Below, piece by piece: positions 51,732-60,220 of a DNA stretch of 64,000 bases. The notes beneath the pieces are model-generated. The model did not search any database. It was not told the DNA's origin and saw only the letters and a program-made list of their open reading frames with translations. A program made the translations under genes and the position numbers. This DNA comes from Actinomycetes bacterium (GTDB lineage Bacteria > Actinomycetota > Acidimicrobiia > Acidimicrobiales > Ilumatobacteraceae), in the NCBI GenBank assembly GCA_025360105.1, contig JANYCT010000040.1:248001-312000 (forward strand), in the 5' to 3' direction. Positions within the stretch are counted from its first letter, which is position 1, and every line of letters begins with the position of its first letter.

Positions 51732-53209
51732 TTGGCCACGATGCGCCCCGCCGCTGCGAGTAGCGCGTCCGACGACAACACATTCACACCCAACGGTCGG
51801 ACATCGGCTGCGATCGCCTGGTCATTGGTGACGACGACCAGCGGAGTTGATGGCGGCAGCGCCGCAACCTCGGCGCGGATCACGTCATCGGCAATCACCC
51901 CGGCGGGCGAGTACCGCACCCGGATGAGCCGACGCCGCGACGAAGCCCCCACGACATCGGCGCCATCGAAGATCACCCGGATGTCGGAGCCAAATCGACG
52001 GGCAAGTTCTTCGAGGGCATCGATGCAGCACTCGCGCTGTTCGATCAGCACAAGGTGCGGCCATGCGAGCTTGGCGACGTTGTAGCCATCGACCAAGGTC
52101 ACCACGTGTGGCGTGCGCAGCAGGTGTACGGCCGCCGCCACCGAATCGCCATACATTCCTCCCGGAATCGCGATGGGTTTGCGACGCGCGGCTCGGCGTT
52201 GACCCGATTTCACGGGGGGCTGAGCAGTAGTAGTCAGCTCCGTGGTCGGTGCAACGGCGAGCGCGCCCGCGGCCGACGCCAAAGCCTCAGCGAGATCGCG
52301 TGTTGCCGCAGCCGCCTGACGCAGTGCATGTGCCGCTTCGGCATGACCCGGCGCCGGTGCTGTCGCGACAACCTCGGTGCGCTCCGGGTGCTGTTGCTCG
52401 GCCGCGGCACGCTGCGCGAGCATCTGGTCGCGCAGCACCTCGAGCGAACGAACCAGATCCGATGCGACGGCCGCATCTGCCGACGCCCGATCTGCGCGGT
52501 CGGTCTCGGATGCAAGTGCGGCCCGCAGTTTGGCAACCTCACGTTGTAACTGCTCGAGCTCGCGACGTACAGCGCCCGCCTCGGCGGTGGCTACGGCTGC
52601 TGAGGTCGCAGCCTTCTCCCGACGGGCTTGCTCGCGTGCGATGTCGTCGCGCTGGGACAGCAGCTGGGCCTGCGCCCTCGCTGACGCCTGCTCGGCTGCC
52701 TCACGACGACGCTCGGACCTGCGCAGTGCCAGCTCGGCCGACTCGGCTTCCGCCTCGGCTCGAGCCGCGGCCTGCAGCTCGAGGACCCGCACCTGCCACC
52801 CGTCGTGACGTTGCAGCCAGACGATGCCGAGCTCGTCGACAAGGTCGAGATTCGCCACAAGAGCAAGCCGATCGCGGAACTTCTCATCGGCCACTACTGC
52901 GCGTCGAACCATCGGCAACGACGTCTTGTCCAGCTTCTGCAACCGCAAGAACGATTTCAGTGCTGCCGGAAACGGCAACGGTGGCCGCAGCTTCTTGCCT
53001 TCGACCGCAAGCAGCACAGCGAACTCGAGCGTATTGCGAAGCGACGTATCGGCCAGCTCTGCCACATCCGCGTCCCGGGAAACGAGGATCTCGCCGCGGT
53101 CGCCCACGTCGCCCACGTCGCCCACGTCGCCGCGGTCACCAACATCGCCCACATCGGAATCGACGCCGGAGACGCCGGAATCGTCGGAATCGCTGCGCTC
53201 GGCTGCCAT
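51728..53209 (-). CDS. NYN-domain (YacP-like) RNA-binding protein with coiled coil
   Basis: A 493-aa protein. The first 40 residues are acidic with GDVGDRGD-type repeats. Residues 50-120 form a helical segment, and 130-255 are Ala/Glu/Arg coiled coil. The C-terminal 170 residues are a NYN/PIN-like nuclease domain: HVVTLVDGYNVAKLAWP with the catalytic-type Asp, RVIFDGADVVG, GVIADDVIRAEVA and VVVTNDQAIAADV. YacP relatives are ribonucleases. The ATG at 53209 is chosen; a longer frame would cover the divergent exonuclease gene in antisense and is not credible. Confidence 0.85.
   Translation of the reverse strand: MAAERSDSDDSGVSGVDSDVGDVGDRGDVGDVGDVGDRGEILVSRDADVAELADTSLRNTLEFAVLLAVEGKKLRPPLPFPAALKSFLRLQKLDKTSLPMVRRAVVADEKFRDRLALVANLDLVDELGIVWLQRHDGWQVRVLELQAAARAEAEAESAELALRRSERRREAAEQASARAQAQLLSQRDDIAREQARREKAATSAAVATAEAGAVRRELEQLQREVAKLRAALASETDRADRASADAAVASDLVRSLEVLRDQMLAQRAAAEQQHPERTEVVATAPAPGHAEAAHALRQAAAATRDLAEALASAAGALAVAPTTELTTTAQPPVKSGQRRAARRKPIAIPGGMYGDSVAAAVHLLRTPHVVTLVDGYNVAKLAWPHLVLIEQRECCIDALEELARRFGSDIRVIFDGADVVGASSRRRLIRVRYSPAGVIADDVIRAEVAALPPSTPLVVVTNDQAIAADVRPLGVNVLSSDALLAAAGRIVAK
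53092..53154. repeat. 9-bp tandem repeat inside the NYN gene
   Basis: Seven 9-bp units of CGCCCACGT type run from 53092 to 53154, three of them identical (53101-53127). They encode the repeated acidic GDV tripeptides at the protein N-terminus and keep the frame. Confidence 0.9.
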
Positions 53210-53247
53210 GCGGCCATCGTACCGCTCGCCATCCGCACGCTCGTTGC

Positions 53248-53268
53248 TTGACAACGAACGCACGTTCG
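53248..53268 (+). promoter_or_regulatory. LexA (SOS) box in a promoter
   Basis: CGAACGCACGTTCG at 53255-53268 fits the Gram-positive/actinobacterial LexA consensus CGAACRNRYGTTCG at every position. It directly follows a consensus -35 TTGACA (53248-53253), so bound LexA would block polymerase. It lies 17 bases before the start codon of the exonuclease/GIY-YIG gene. Confidence 0.9.
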
Positions 53269-53284
53269 TGATGGTGTAGGAACC

Positions 53285-54928
53285 ATGCAACGTACGTTCG
53301 ATGACCTTGGCTCGCCCCTCTGCGACGTCACCTTCTGTGTGATCGACCTCGAAACGACCGGCGGCAATCGCAACACCGATGTCATCACCGAGGTCGGCGC
53401 GATCAAGGTGCGCGGCGGTGCATGCCTGGGCACGTTCCAGACGCTGGTCAATCCGGGTCGGGCGATTCCCCCCACGATCACCATGCTCACGGGTATTTCC
53501 GATGCGATGGTGTTGCCCGCCCCCCGCATCGAGGGGGTGCTCGTGTCGCTGCTCGAGTTCTGTGGTGACGCTGTGATCGTGGGCCACAACGTTCGGTTCG
53601 ATGTGGGTTTCCTCAACGCCGCGCTCGCCCGCGCCGACCGACCAACACTCAAGAACGCAACCGTCGATACAGTGGCACTCGCGCGGCGCCTGGTGCGCGA
53701 CGAGGTGCCCGATTGCCGCCTCGGAACGCTGGCCAGCCGGTTCCGACTCGATCATCAACCCAGCCACCGCGCCCTCGACGACGCCCTCGCCACCGCAGAC
53801 TTGTTGCACCTGCTCATCGAGCGCGCTGCGGCGTTCGGCGTCATGGGACTCGACGATCTGCACCTGCTGCCCAAGATCGGCGGCCACCCGCAGGTGGCCA
53901 AGCTGAAGCTCACCAACCACCTGCCGCGCACGCCGGGCGTCTATCTGTTTCACGATGCACGCGACGAGGTGCTCTACGTCGGCAAAGCCACCAACCTTCG
54001 CCAGCGCGTACGCAGCTACTTCGGGAGCGAGGATCGTCGCAAGATCGGCCCGATGCTGCGCGAGGCCCACCGCGTGTCGCATATCGAGACGCCCGATCCA
54101 CTCACCGCTGGTGTGCTCGAGCTGCGCTACCTGCATCAGCTCACGCCCCGCTACAACAAACAAGGCACCACGTGGGATCGCTATTGCTACGTCCGGCTGT
54201 CCACCGACGAAGCCTGGCCACGGCTCGCCATCGTCAAAGACCCATCACCACATGGACTGCACATCGGACCACTCCCGTCGCGCACCATGGCCACACTGGT
54301 GGTCGAAGCCATCCAGACCGTGGTGCCGCTGCGGCGCTGCACCGCCCGACTCGGCCGCAAGCACATGCCGTCACCCGATGCGTCACCGTGCACCGCGTCA
54401 CAACTGGGCGTGGCCGAGTGTCCGTGTGCGGGCGTGGCCGATGCCAGTCGCTACGCGTCAGCGGTCGACATGGTGTTGCGCGGACTCGGCCACGAACCCG
54501 ATGTGCTCCTCGATCCGCTCAGAGAGCGCATGGTCACCTTAGCCTGCGCTCAGCGCTACGAGGAAGCTGCGTCCGTTCGCGATCGCGCCCAAGCGCTCGC
54601 CGGTGCCATCCGCCGACAGCGCATGATCGACGACCTCCGCGGCGCACAACGGCTCGATCTGCAGGTCGGCGAAGTGGTGTTCCACGTTGATCATGGTCGC
54701 CTCCTCGACGCCCACATTCGTGGCACGCTCACCGCAGCGCTGCCACTGCCGCCGCCCGCCGTGGCACCCCTCGATCGCCCACTGCCGCGCCAAGCCGCCG
54801 ACGAAACGCTCTGCATTGCGCGATTCATCGAGGCCAACAGCCACCGCATCACGCTGTTGCACTGCGACGGCCCCTATAGCCAGCCGCTTGCGCCCTTGCC
54901 CTCGTTTGAACAACGCAAGGCGGCGTAA
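53285..54928 (+). CDS. DEDDh exonuclease fused to a UvrC/Cho-like GIY-YIG nuclease
   Basis: A 547-aa two-domain DNA repair protein. Residues 1-180 are a DnaQ-type 3'-5' exonuclease with FCVIDLETTGG (first Asp, Glu), VGHNVRFDVGF and HRALDDALATADLL (His, Asp). Residues 215-300 are GIY-YIG: HLPRTPGVYLFHDARDEVLY, VGKATNLRQRVRSYF. A C-terminal region has an UVR-like helix pair (CAQRYEEAASVRDRAQAL) but not the UvrC RNase H domain. Homologues such as mycobacterial Rv2191 have the same layout. The LexA box makes DNA-damage induction very likely. Convergent with thrB, 4 bases apart. Confidence 0.93.
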   Translation: MQRTFDDLGSPLCDVTFCVIDLETTGGNRNTDVITEVGAIKVRGGACLGTFQTLVNPGRAIPPTITMLTGISDAMVLPAPRIEGVLVSLLEFCGDAVIVGHNVRFDVGFLNAALARADRPTLKNATVDTVALARRLVRDEVPDCRLGTLASRFRLDHQPSHRALDDALATADLLHLLIERAAAFGVMGLDDLHLLPKIGGHPQVAKLKLTNHLPRTPGVYLFHDARDEVLYVGKATNLRQRVRSYFGSEDRRKIGPMLREAHRVSHIETPDPLTAGVLELRYLHQLTPRYNKQGTTWDRYCYVRLSTDEAWPRLAIVKDPSPHGLHIGPLPSRTMATLVVEAIQTVVPLRRCTARLGRKHMPSPDASPCTASQLGVAECPCAGVADASRYASAVDMVLRGLGHEPDVLLDPLRERMVTLACAQRYEEAASVRDRAQALAGAIRRQRMIDDLRGAQRLDLQVGEVVFHVDHGRLLDAHIRGTLTAALPLPPPAVAPLDRPLPRQAADETLCIARFIEANSHRITLLHCDGPYSQPLAPLPSFEQRKAA

Positions 54929-54932
54929 CGCT

Positions 54933-55772
54933 TCAGGCCTCGATCGTTGCGCCGTCGTGATCGATGCGCAGCACCTTGGTATGCCCATCGCTCGGCATCG
55001 ATGCCGCCAGATCTTCAGCCATATCGAGCGGACACAATGCCGCCACCGTTGGACCCGAACCCGATAACCAGGCGCACCATGCGCCACCTGCAAGGGCGGC
55101 TTCGTACGCGGCATGCGACTGTGGTGCTGCGGCGAACCGAACCTGCTGATGCAGCCGGTCCTGCGCTGCGTGTCGCAACGCAGGAACGTCACCCGATGCG
55201 AACGCCGCCACGAGAAACGCAGCGTGGCCGATGTTGAACACGGCATCGGCCAGCGTCACGTGTGCGTCAAGCTGTGAACGGCTGTGATCGGTGCGCGTGC
55301 TGAACGAGGGCACCCACACCACGACTACCGGATCAAACCCCATCGGCACCCGGATCGAACGGTCACCCGTGGTGGCCACCACGCCGCCGAGCACTGCCGC
55401 GGCAGCGTTGTCGGCATGCCCTTCGAGATTCGTTGCACAACGCAACACCTCATCGGAGAAGCCGGCCACCGCTGCACTGTCGACACCGTCGCGCTGTGCG
55501 CACGCGAGCATCAGTCCGCCCACGCGCACGGCCGCGCTGTACCCCAGACCCCGGCCCATCGGAATCGGTGATCTAACCCACAGTTGGCCATCGCCGCGCC
55601 GCGACCGGAACGCAACTGCGGCGAGGTGATGTTCGTCAGCAACGTGCGCGCCATCGGGCACGGCCTCGCCATCGACGAGCAGCCCCACCTCTGCCGACAG
55701 CGACAGCGCCATACCCAGCACATCGAATCCCGGTCCGAGGTTTGCGGAGGTGGCCGGCACTCTCGCAATCAT
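54933..55772 (-). CDS. thrB: homoserine kinase
   Basis: A 279-aa GHMP kinase of the threonine pathway. VPATSANLGPGFDVLGMAL is the N-terminal signature, PIPMGRGLGYSAAVR is the phosphate-binding loop (GLGSSAA in most ThrB, so Tyr replaces Ser), NLEGHADNAAAAVLGG follows, and WLSGSGPTVAALC is the C-terminal motif. Length is near 280-300. The ATG overlaps the trpD stop (ATGA), an unusual pairing; thrB normally follows thrC or hom. Confidence 0.9.
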   Translation of the reverse strand: MIARVPATSANLGPGFDVLGMALSLSAEVGLLVDGEAVPDGAHVADEHHLAAVAFRSRRGDGQLWVRSPIPMGRGLGYSAAVRVGGLMLACAQRDGVDSAAVAGFSDEVLRCATNLEGHADNAAAAVLGGVVATTGDRSIRVPMGFDPVVVVWVPSFSTRTDHSRSQLDAHVTLADAVFNIGHAAFLVAAFASGDVPALRHAAQDRLHQQVRFAAAPQSHAAYEAALAGGAWCAWLSGSGPTVAALCPLDMAEDLAASMPSDGHTKVLRIDHDGATIEA

Positions 55773-56830
55773 CGCGTGTCGGCCGCTGCGGCAGCCTGGG
55801 ACACGTCGACGAAGGCGCTCAATGTCGCCGCAGCCTTGCCGCTGTCGATTGAATCCATGGCGGTCACGAGACCCTGCTCTAGATCAGCGGCAACGCCGGC
55901 CACCACCAAACCCGCAGCTGCATTGAGCACGACGATGTCGCGATGTGGGCCGCGCGTGCCATCGAGCACACGGCGAACGGCCATGGCGTTGAACGCAGGA
56001 TCACCACCAACAAGTTCCTCGGAGATCGCCGGTGGCAAACCGAGCGCGACGGGATCCACCGTGAAGGTGGTGACTTCGTCGCCGTCGAGCGAGAGCACCG
56101 TTGACGTGCCAGTCGTGGTGAGTTCGTCGAGACCGTTGCCGTGCACCACCCATGCCTTGAGCGCGCCATGAATGCGCAGCGACGCGAGCATCCGCTCAGC
56201 GAACGCTGGATTCGCGACGCCGATGAGGTTGCGGCGCACCCGGCCGGGATTCGCCATCGGTCCCAACAGGTTGAACACGGTCGGGACGCCGATCTCGCGA
56301 CGCGAGGGCGCAGCGAATCGGAAGGCCGGATGGAACGTGGCGGCCATGCAGAAGCCGATGCCAGCCTGCTCGACGCACCGCTGCACTCCCTGCGGAGAGA
56401 GTTCGATTGCGACGCCCAACGCCTCGAGCACATCGGCGGTGCCACATTGCGACGACGATGCTCGAGCGCCGTGCTTGCAGATGGGAACACCCGCTCCGGC
56501 GACCACGATGGCGGCCATTGTTGACACGTTGATCGAGTGGCTCCGATCACCACCGGTGCCGACGATGTCGACAGCGCGGTCGCGCACATCGTCGGCGAGC
56601 GGTACGAGCGTGGCCGCGCCGAGCACGGCGTCGAGCAGGCCCGACAACTCCTCGGCCGTCTCGCCTTTGGCGCGCAACGCCACCACGAACGCGATCAGCT
56701 GCGCAGCCGTAGCATCTCCAGCCAGGATGGTGGACATTGCCTCGCGGGCATCGGCAGCCACCAGATCTTTGCGTTCGAGCAGCTGCGTCAGCAGCACGGG
56801 CCAACCACCGATATCTTCGAAATGCGACAC
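55769..56830 (-). CDS. trpD: anthranilate phosphoribosyltransferase
   Basis: A 353-aa enzyme of tryptophan synthesis joining anthranilate and PRPP. VDIVGTGGDRSHSINVST is the PRPP loop, CKHGARASSSQCGTADVLEA the second conserved motif, and TVFNLLGPMANPGR the anthranilate channel. In nearly all TrpD the second motif reads KHGNR; Asn, which contacts anthranilate, is Ala here. PRPP residues are kept. It follows whiB by 17 bases and overlaps thrB. Confidence 0.93.
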   Translation of the reverse strand: MSHFEDIGGWPVLLTQLLERKDLVAADAREAMSTILAGDATAAQLIAFVVALRAKGETAEELSGLLDAVLGAATLVPLADDVRDRAVDIVGTGGDRSHSINVSTMAAIVVAGAGVPICKHGARASSSQCGTADVLEALGVAIELSPQGVQRCVEQAGIGFCMAATFHPAFRFAAPSRREIGVPTVFNLLGPMANPGRVRRNLIGVANPAFAERMLASLRIHGALKAWVVHGNGLDELTTTGTSTVLSLDGDEVTTFTVDPVALGLPPAISEELVGGDPAFNAMAVRRVLDGTRGPHRDIVVLNAAAGLVVAGVAADLEQGLVTAMDSIDSGKAAATLSAFVDVSQAAAAADTR

Positions 56831-56847
56831 GGCGGACAGACTAGGCG

Positions 56848-57087
56848 TCAGGCGGTGCGGCGACGCTGACGAATGATGCGCCGTCGCTCGCGCTCGGTTG
56901 CGCCTCCCCAGACGCCCTGTTTCTCGCGCGACGCCAATGCATGTTCAAGACAGGCGATACGTACATCGCATTGCTCGCACACCGCTTTGGCAGTTGCTGC
57001 TTCTTCTTCGTCATCCGGATAGAACATGCCCGGATCGAGCCCCCGGCAGGCCCCAAGTTCCCGCCACACAATTACTTTGGCCGACAC
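56848..57087 (-). CDS. WhiB-family Fe-S transcription factor
   Basis: A 79-aa protein with the four cluster cysteines at 14, 37, 40 and 46 (C-x22-C-x2-C-x5-C), the GVWGG turn at 58-62, and a basic C-terminus (RERRRIIRQRRR) that binds DNA. WhiB proteins bind a 4Fe-4S cluster and the primary sigma factor. The paralogue (WhiB1, 2 or other) cannot be set from sequence alone. Start GTG 57087 or GTG 57069. It leads the genes trpD and thrB on the same strand. Confidence 0.93.
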   Translation of the reverse strand: MSAKVIVWRELGACRGLDPGMFYPDDEEEAATAKAVCEQCDVRIACLEHALASREKQGVWGGATERERRRIIRQRRRTA

Positions 57088-57152
57088 AATCGCCCCAGTC
57101 CTTCACAGTAAGTTCGTGTGCTTGTGAATACGGTCCCGATGACCCGGGCACT

Positions 57153-57182
57153 GTGTTGTCGTAGACCCCACGACGACAACAC
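57153..57182. terminator. 10-bp inverted repeat between DUF3501 and whiB
   Basis: GTGTTGTCGT (57153-57162) and ACGACAACAC (57173-57182) form a perfect stem with a ten-base loop. It lies 69 bases past the stop of the DUF3501 gene and 66 before the whiB start, so it could end the upstream operon or act as an operator for whiB. The rest of the 163-bp gap shows no other signal. Confidence 0.45.
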
Positions 57183-57250
57183 GCATAACTTATTCGGCCC
57201 AGCCGGTTTCTGCCAGAGGCAATTTCAAGATTTTTGATGCACGGTGGCTG

Positions 57251-57895
57251 CTACGGACGCAGATCGCGCAGTAATTCGGCCACCGTGGCCGCAGTGAGCT
57301 CGCTTGCTTCGAGATATCTCGGGTGGTCGATCACTAGACGTGCTGTTCCATCGGCGATTCCCTGCGACAAAACCTGAACCTGGCCCGGCTCGAACGCGAA
57401 CTGCAGATAATGAACCGCGCTGGTGATGTTGGCACGGGTGAGCTGGCTCGCATGCTGGGCCTCGGGGTACGAGCGCACTTCGCTCCCGTCTGGCAGCCGA
57501 ATCACCACATGGCGCTCGATGCCGACCAGGCGCGGCAGCCACTCGCGCATCGCGTCGTCGGAGGTGAGCTCGATGAAGAGCGTCGCGCACAGCTGACCAG
57601 CTTCGGGTACGAGCGGGTTGTAGGTGTCGATCTCGTTCTGGATGTCGTCGTCGGTCATCAACTTCTCGACGCGGGCCATCTCCTGGATCTGATAGCGGAT
57701 CGTCTCGCGCGATTCGAACGACACCGTGATGACGGTTCCGACCGCGATACGACGGATGCGACGCAGATCGAGGACCCGATCACGAAACTCAGCCCGCTCA
57801 CGCTCGTACGCGCGCACATCGGCGATATCGCTGAGCGTGAGCTTGCGGCTCGCGCCGTGAGCGGCGAGGTTGTTTGCGGTTGGAGACGCAGTCAT
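57251..57895 (-). CDS. DUF3501 family protein
   Basis: A 214-aa soluble protein. The N-terminal half matches DUF3501: KLTLSDIADVRAYERERAEF, RRIRRIAVGTVITVSFESRE and RYQIQEMARVEKLM, then TYNPLVPEAGQLCATLFIE. No catalytic residues are obvious. The family is uncharacterised and, as far as I know, often neighbours rubrerythrin and HdrD/GlpC-like Fe-S proteins, as here. ATG 57895 overlaps the Fe-S protein stop as ATGA. Last gene of the operon. Confidence 0.85.
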   Translation of the reverse strand: MTASPTANNLAAHGASRKLTLSDIADVRAYERERAEFRDRVLDLRRIRRIAVGTVITVSFESRETIRYQIQEMARVEKLMTDDDIQNEIDTYNPLVPEAGQLCATLFIELTSDDAMREWLPRLVGIERHVVIRLPDGSEVRSYPEAQHASQLTRANITSAVHYLQFAFEPGQVQVLSQGIADGTARLVIDHPRYLEASELTAATVAELLRDLRP

Positions 57896-59205
57896 CTCGG
57901 GGCCTCTTCGACAGCAATGCCATAGGCGCGCGCCATCACCTGGATCGGGTGCAGTGGCACGCTGCCTGTCTGTTCAGTGATGGCGGTGTTCGCCAGATGA
58001 CAGTCACCGGCAACGACCTCGCTGTTTGCCCGCGTGATCTCGTCGCCGAGCTTCTTTGCAATCGGCACCGAGATGGAAGCGTTCTCGGCGCGCAGGCCCC
58101 ACATGCCATCGATGCCGCTGCATTGCTGAACCAACTTGATCTTGGCACCGGTGAGCTTCATCAGATCGCGGCTTTTCAGACCGATGTTCTGCGCACGCAG
58201 ATGACACGGCGTGTGATAGGTGATGGTCTCGGGAACGTGACCCTCGAACTCGGTGACGAGCATCGTTCCCTCACCCCGGTGCACCTTCATCAGGAACTCG
58301 GCAGCGTCATAGGTGTTGGCAGCAACGAGTGCGGCATCGGCCCCCCCAACATAATCGAGATAGTCCTTCTTCAACACATAGCCACAGGTGGGTTGGGGCA
58401 CCACGATGTCGTTGCCCTTGCGAACCTCGGCGGCAAGGATCTTCACGTTCTTGGCGGCAGCCTTGGCGAACTCGGCCATGTTGCCACTGTGCAACCACGG
58501 CGCACCGCAACAACCTGCGTCGGCGAGCGACACCTCGATGCCATTTCGTTCGTACACCTTCACGAGATCGTGGCCGATGCCGGGCTCCTGATACTCCACG
58601 AGGCAGGTGGGGAACAGCGCCACGCGACCCTGACGCTTCCCGATACGAATTTTGGGACGATGGTTGAACCACGTGGAGAAGCGCTGCTTCGCGAACGGAG
58701 GCAGCAGGCGCACGGCGGAAACGCCGGCTGTCTTTTCGATGACTTTGCGTACGAGGCTGTTCGGCTTGGCGCCCATTGCTTTGTTCATCAATGGTGCGGC
58801 GGCGCTGCCCACCGTGCCGAGTAGATCGGTGCGACCCATCATCTGCGTGGTGGCCCGGTCGCGCAGTGGCGTGTGACCGTTCTCGTGCAGCATCGCGTCG
58901 GCGCGCAGCATCAGCCGCGGGAAATCAAGCTCCCACTCGTGCTGACCCGGCACGTACGGGCAGTTCACATAACACAACTTGCATTGGAAACATTCGTCGA
59001 TGACCTGATCCTGTTGGGCCGGCGTGAGCCGACCCGCGTCCTGATCGTCATGTCGGTCGATCATCTCGAACAACGTGGGAAACGACGTGCAGAACTTGAA
59101 GCACAGGCGGCAGCCGTGGCACAGGTCGTAGACCCGCGTCAGTTCGTCGCGAACATCGGCCTCGTCGAGGTACTTGGGATGGAATGGGTCATAGGTGATG
59201 GTCAT
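57892..59205 (-). CDS. GlpC/HdrD-like Fe-S oxidoreductase subunit
   Basis: A 437-aa protein. Two ferredoxin-type 4Fe-4S motifs lie at residues 29-39 ([11 protein letters not shown]) and 72-83 ([12 protein letters not shown]). Two CCG-type half domains follow: [28 protein letters not shown] and SGIDGMWG, the pattern of heterodisulfide-reductase D and glycerol-3-phosphate dehydrogenase subunit C. No flavin or membrane segment is seen. It could take electrons to rubrerythrin or act on disulfides; neither is shown. Coupled to DUF3501 and 67 bases after rubrerythrin. Confidence 0.88.
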   Translation of the reverse strand: MTITYDPFHPKYLDEADVRDELTRVYDLCHGCRLCFKFCTSFPTLFEMIDRHDDQDAGRLTPAQQDQVIDECFQCKLCYVNCPYVPGQHEWELDFPRLMLRADAMLHENGHTPLRDRATTQMMGRTDLLGTVGSAAAPLMNKAMGAKPNSLVRKVIEKTAGVSAVRLLPPFAKQRFSTWFNHRPKIRIGKRQGRVALFPTCLVEYQEPGIGHDLVKVYERNGIEVSLADAGCCGAPWLHSGNMAEFAKAAAKNVKILAAEVRKGNDIVVPQPTCGYVLKKDYLDYVGGADAALVAANTYDAAEFLMKVHRGEGTMLVTEFEGHVPETITYHTPCHLRAQNIGLKSRDLMKLTGAKIKLVQQCSGIDGMWGLRAENASISVPIAKKLGDEITRANSEVVAGDCHLANTAITEQTGSVPLHPIQVMARAYGIAVEEAPR

Positions 59206-59272
59206 CGAATTGCCTCGAATCGCTGCGCAGGCACGATACGCCCGCGCAGCGATTCAGTCGGAGGGGCTGGAC

Positions 59273-59689
59273 TCAGGACAGGCTGTCGAGGCCTTGCTGG
59301 AAACGACCAGCATGGCTCTTTTCCGCGCGGGCCAGCGTCTCGAACCAATCGGCGATCTCGCCGAATCCCTCGTCGCGGGCGGTCTTGGCAAACCCGGGAT
59401 ACATCTGCGTGTACTCATAAGTCTCGCCGGCGATGCTCGCCTTGAAGTTGTCCTCGGTCTCACCAATGGGCTCACCCGTCGCGGGGTCGCCGACCTGGGC
59501 GAGGTACTCGAGGTGGCCATGCGCATGACCGGTCTCGCCCTCGGCCACCGAACGGAACAGCATCGCTGCGTCGGGGTATCCCTCGATGTCTGCCTTCTGA
59601 GCGAACCACAGGTAACGGCGGTTTGCCTGGCTCTCACCGGCAAAGGCCTCCTTGAGGTTCTCGTGTGTCTTTGTACCTTCCAGGCTCAT
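59273..59689 (-). CDS. rubrerythrin-like diiron protein (no rubredoxin domain)
   Basis: A 138-aa ferritin-like four-helix protein. Diiron ligands are suggested in [52 protein letters not shown] and [11 protein letters not shown]. The C-terminal rubredoxin domain of classical rubrerythrin is absent, so an external electron donor is needed, possibly the next gene's Fe-S protein. Rubrerythrins reduce hydrogen peroxide. The ATG overlaps the Fur-family gene stop (ATGA) and has AAGGAG upstream. Confidence 0.92.
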   Translation of the reverse strand: MSLEGTKTHENLKEAFAGESQANRRYLWFAQKADIEGYPDAAMLFRSVAEGETGHAHGHLEYLAQVGDPATGEPIGETEDNFKASIAGETYEYTQMYPGFAKTARDEGFGEIADWFETLARAEKSHAGRFQQGLDSLS

Positions 59690-60171
59690 GACTGGCTCCT
59701 TGTTGCTGTCTCAATGGTTGATGAAGAGGTCGAAATTCGGCTGCGGTCAGCGGCTGGCGCATTGCGGCAGGCACCGCATTCGCCGCGAAACACGATGTCG
59801 GTGGAGGCCACGACGAAGTCGTGCTGATCGTCCACCCTCAATCGATCTGCACCCTCGGCGTAAATGTCGGCGACATCGCCGCACGTCGTGCACAACAGAT
59901 GGTGATGTGCGTCCACGTTCGGGTCGAACCGTGTCGCCCCGGATCCGAAATCAAATGACTGTAGCTCGCCCATCGCGGCGAGGTCGGTAAGGGTTTGATA
60001 CACGGTGCGCAACGAGATGCCCGGCATCTGCGAACTCGCCAGCTCGAACAGCGCGTCGGCCGTGGGGTGCGTGGAGGTGTCGTGCAACAGACGGAACAGC
60101 AGCTGGCGTTGTGGGGTGACCTTGAGGCCCATCGACCGGAACTCGGCGTTGAGTTCGGTGGGGCTACGCAC
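59686..60171 (-). CDS. Fur/PerR-family metalloregulator
   Basis: A 161-aa regulator. LKVTPQRQLLFRLLHD and ISLRTVYQTLTDLAAMGELQ form the winged helix; DAHHHLLCTTCGDVADI and CGACR carry the metal-binding His and two CxxC structural zinc pairs. Leading an operon with rubrerythrin, a PerR-like peroxide sensor is the best guess, though Fur or Zur specificity is not excluded. The last 20 residues are Ser/Thr-rich. GTG 60171; TACAGT lies seven bases upstream and is overlapped by a palindrome, suggesting autoregulation. Confidence 0.88.
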   Translation of the reverse strand: MRSPTELNAEFRSMGLKVTPQRQLLFRLLHDTSTHPTADALFELASSQMPGISLRTVYQTLTDLAAMGELQSFDFGSGATRFDPNVDAHHHLLCTTCGDVADIYAEGADRLRVDDQHDFVVASTDIVFRGECGACRNAPAADRSRISTSSSTIETATRSQS

Positions 60172-60178
60172 CTGAGTG

Positions 60179-60220
60179 ACTGTATTCGCATCTGATGCAG
60201 ATCTACAAGTTGTGCGAATA
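60179..60220 (-). promoter_or_regulatory. promoter and palindromic operator of the Fur-rubrerythrin operon
   Basis: TACAGT (60184-60179) is a -10 candidate seven bases before the GTG, with TTGTAG (60208-60203) as -35 at 18-bp spacing. TATTCGCA (60183-60190) is mirrored by TGCGAATA (60213-60220), bracketing the promoter core. Such an arrangement is typical of autorepression, here probably by the encoded Fur-family protein. Confidence 0.55.

Noticed and set aside
53210-54163. N-terminal extension of the NYN-domain gene to 811 residues
   Set aside because: It would run antisense through the well-supported exonuclease gene and across its promoter and LexA box.
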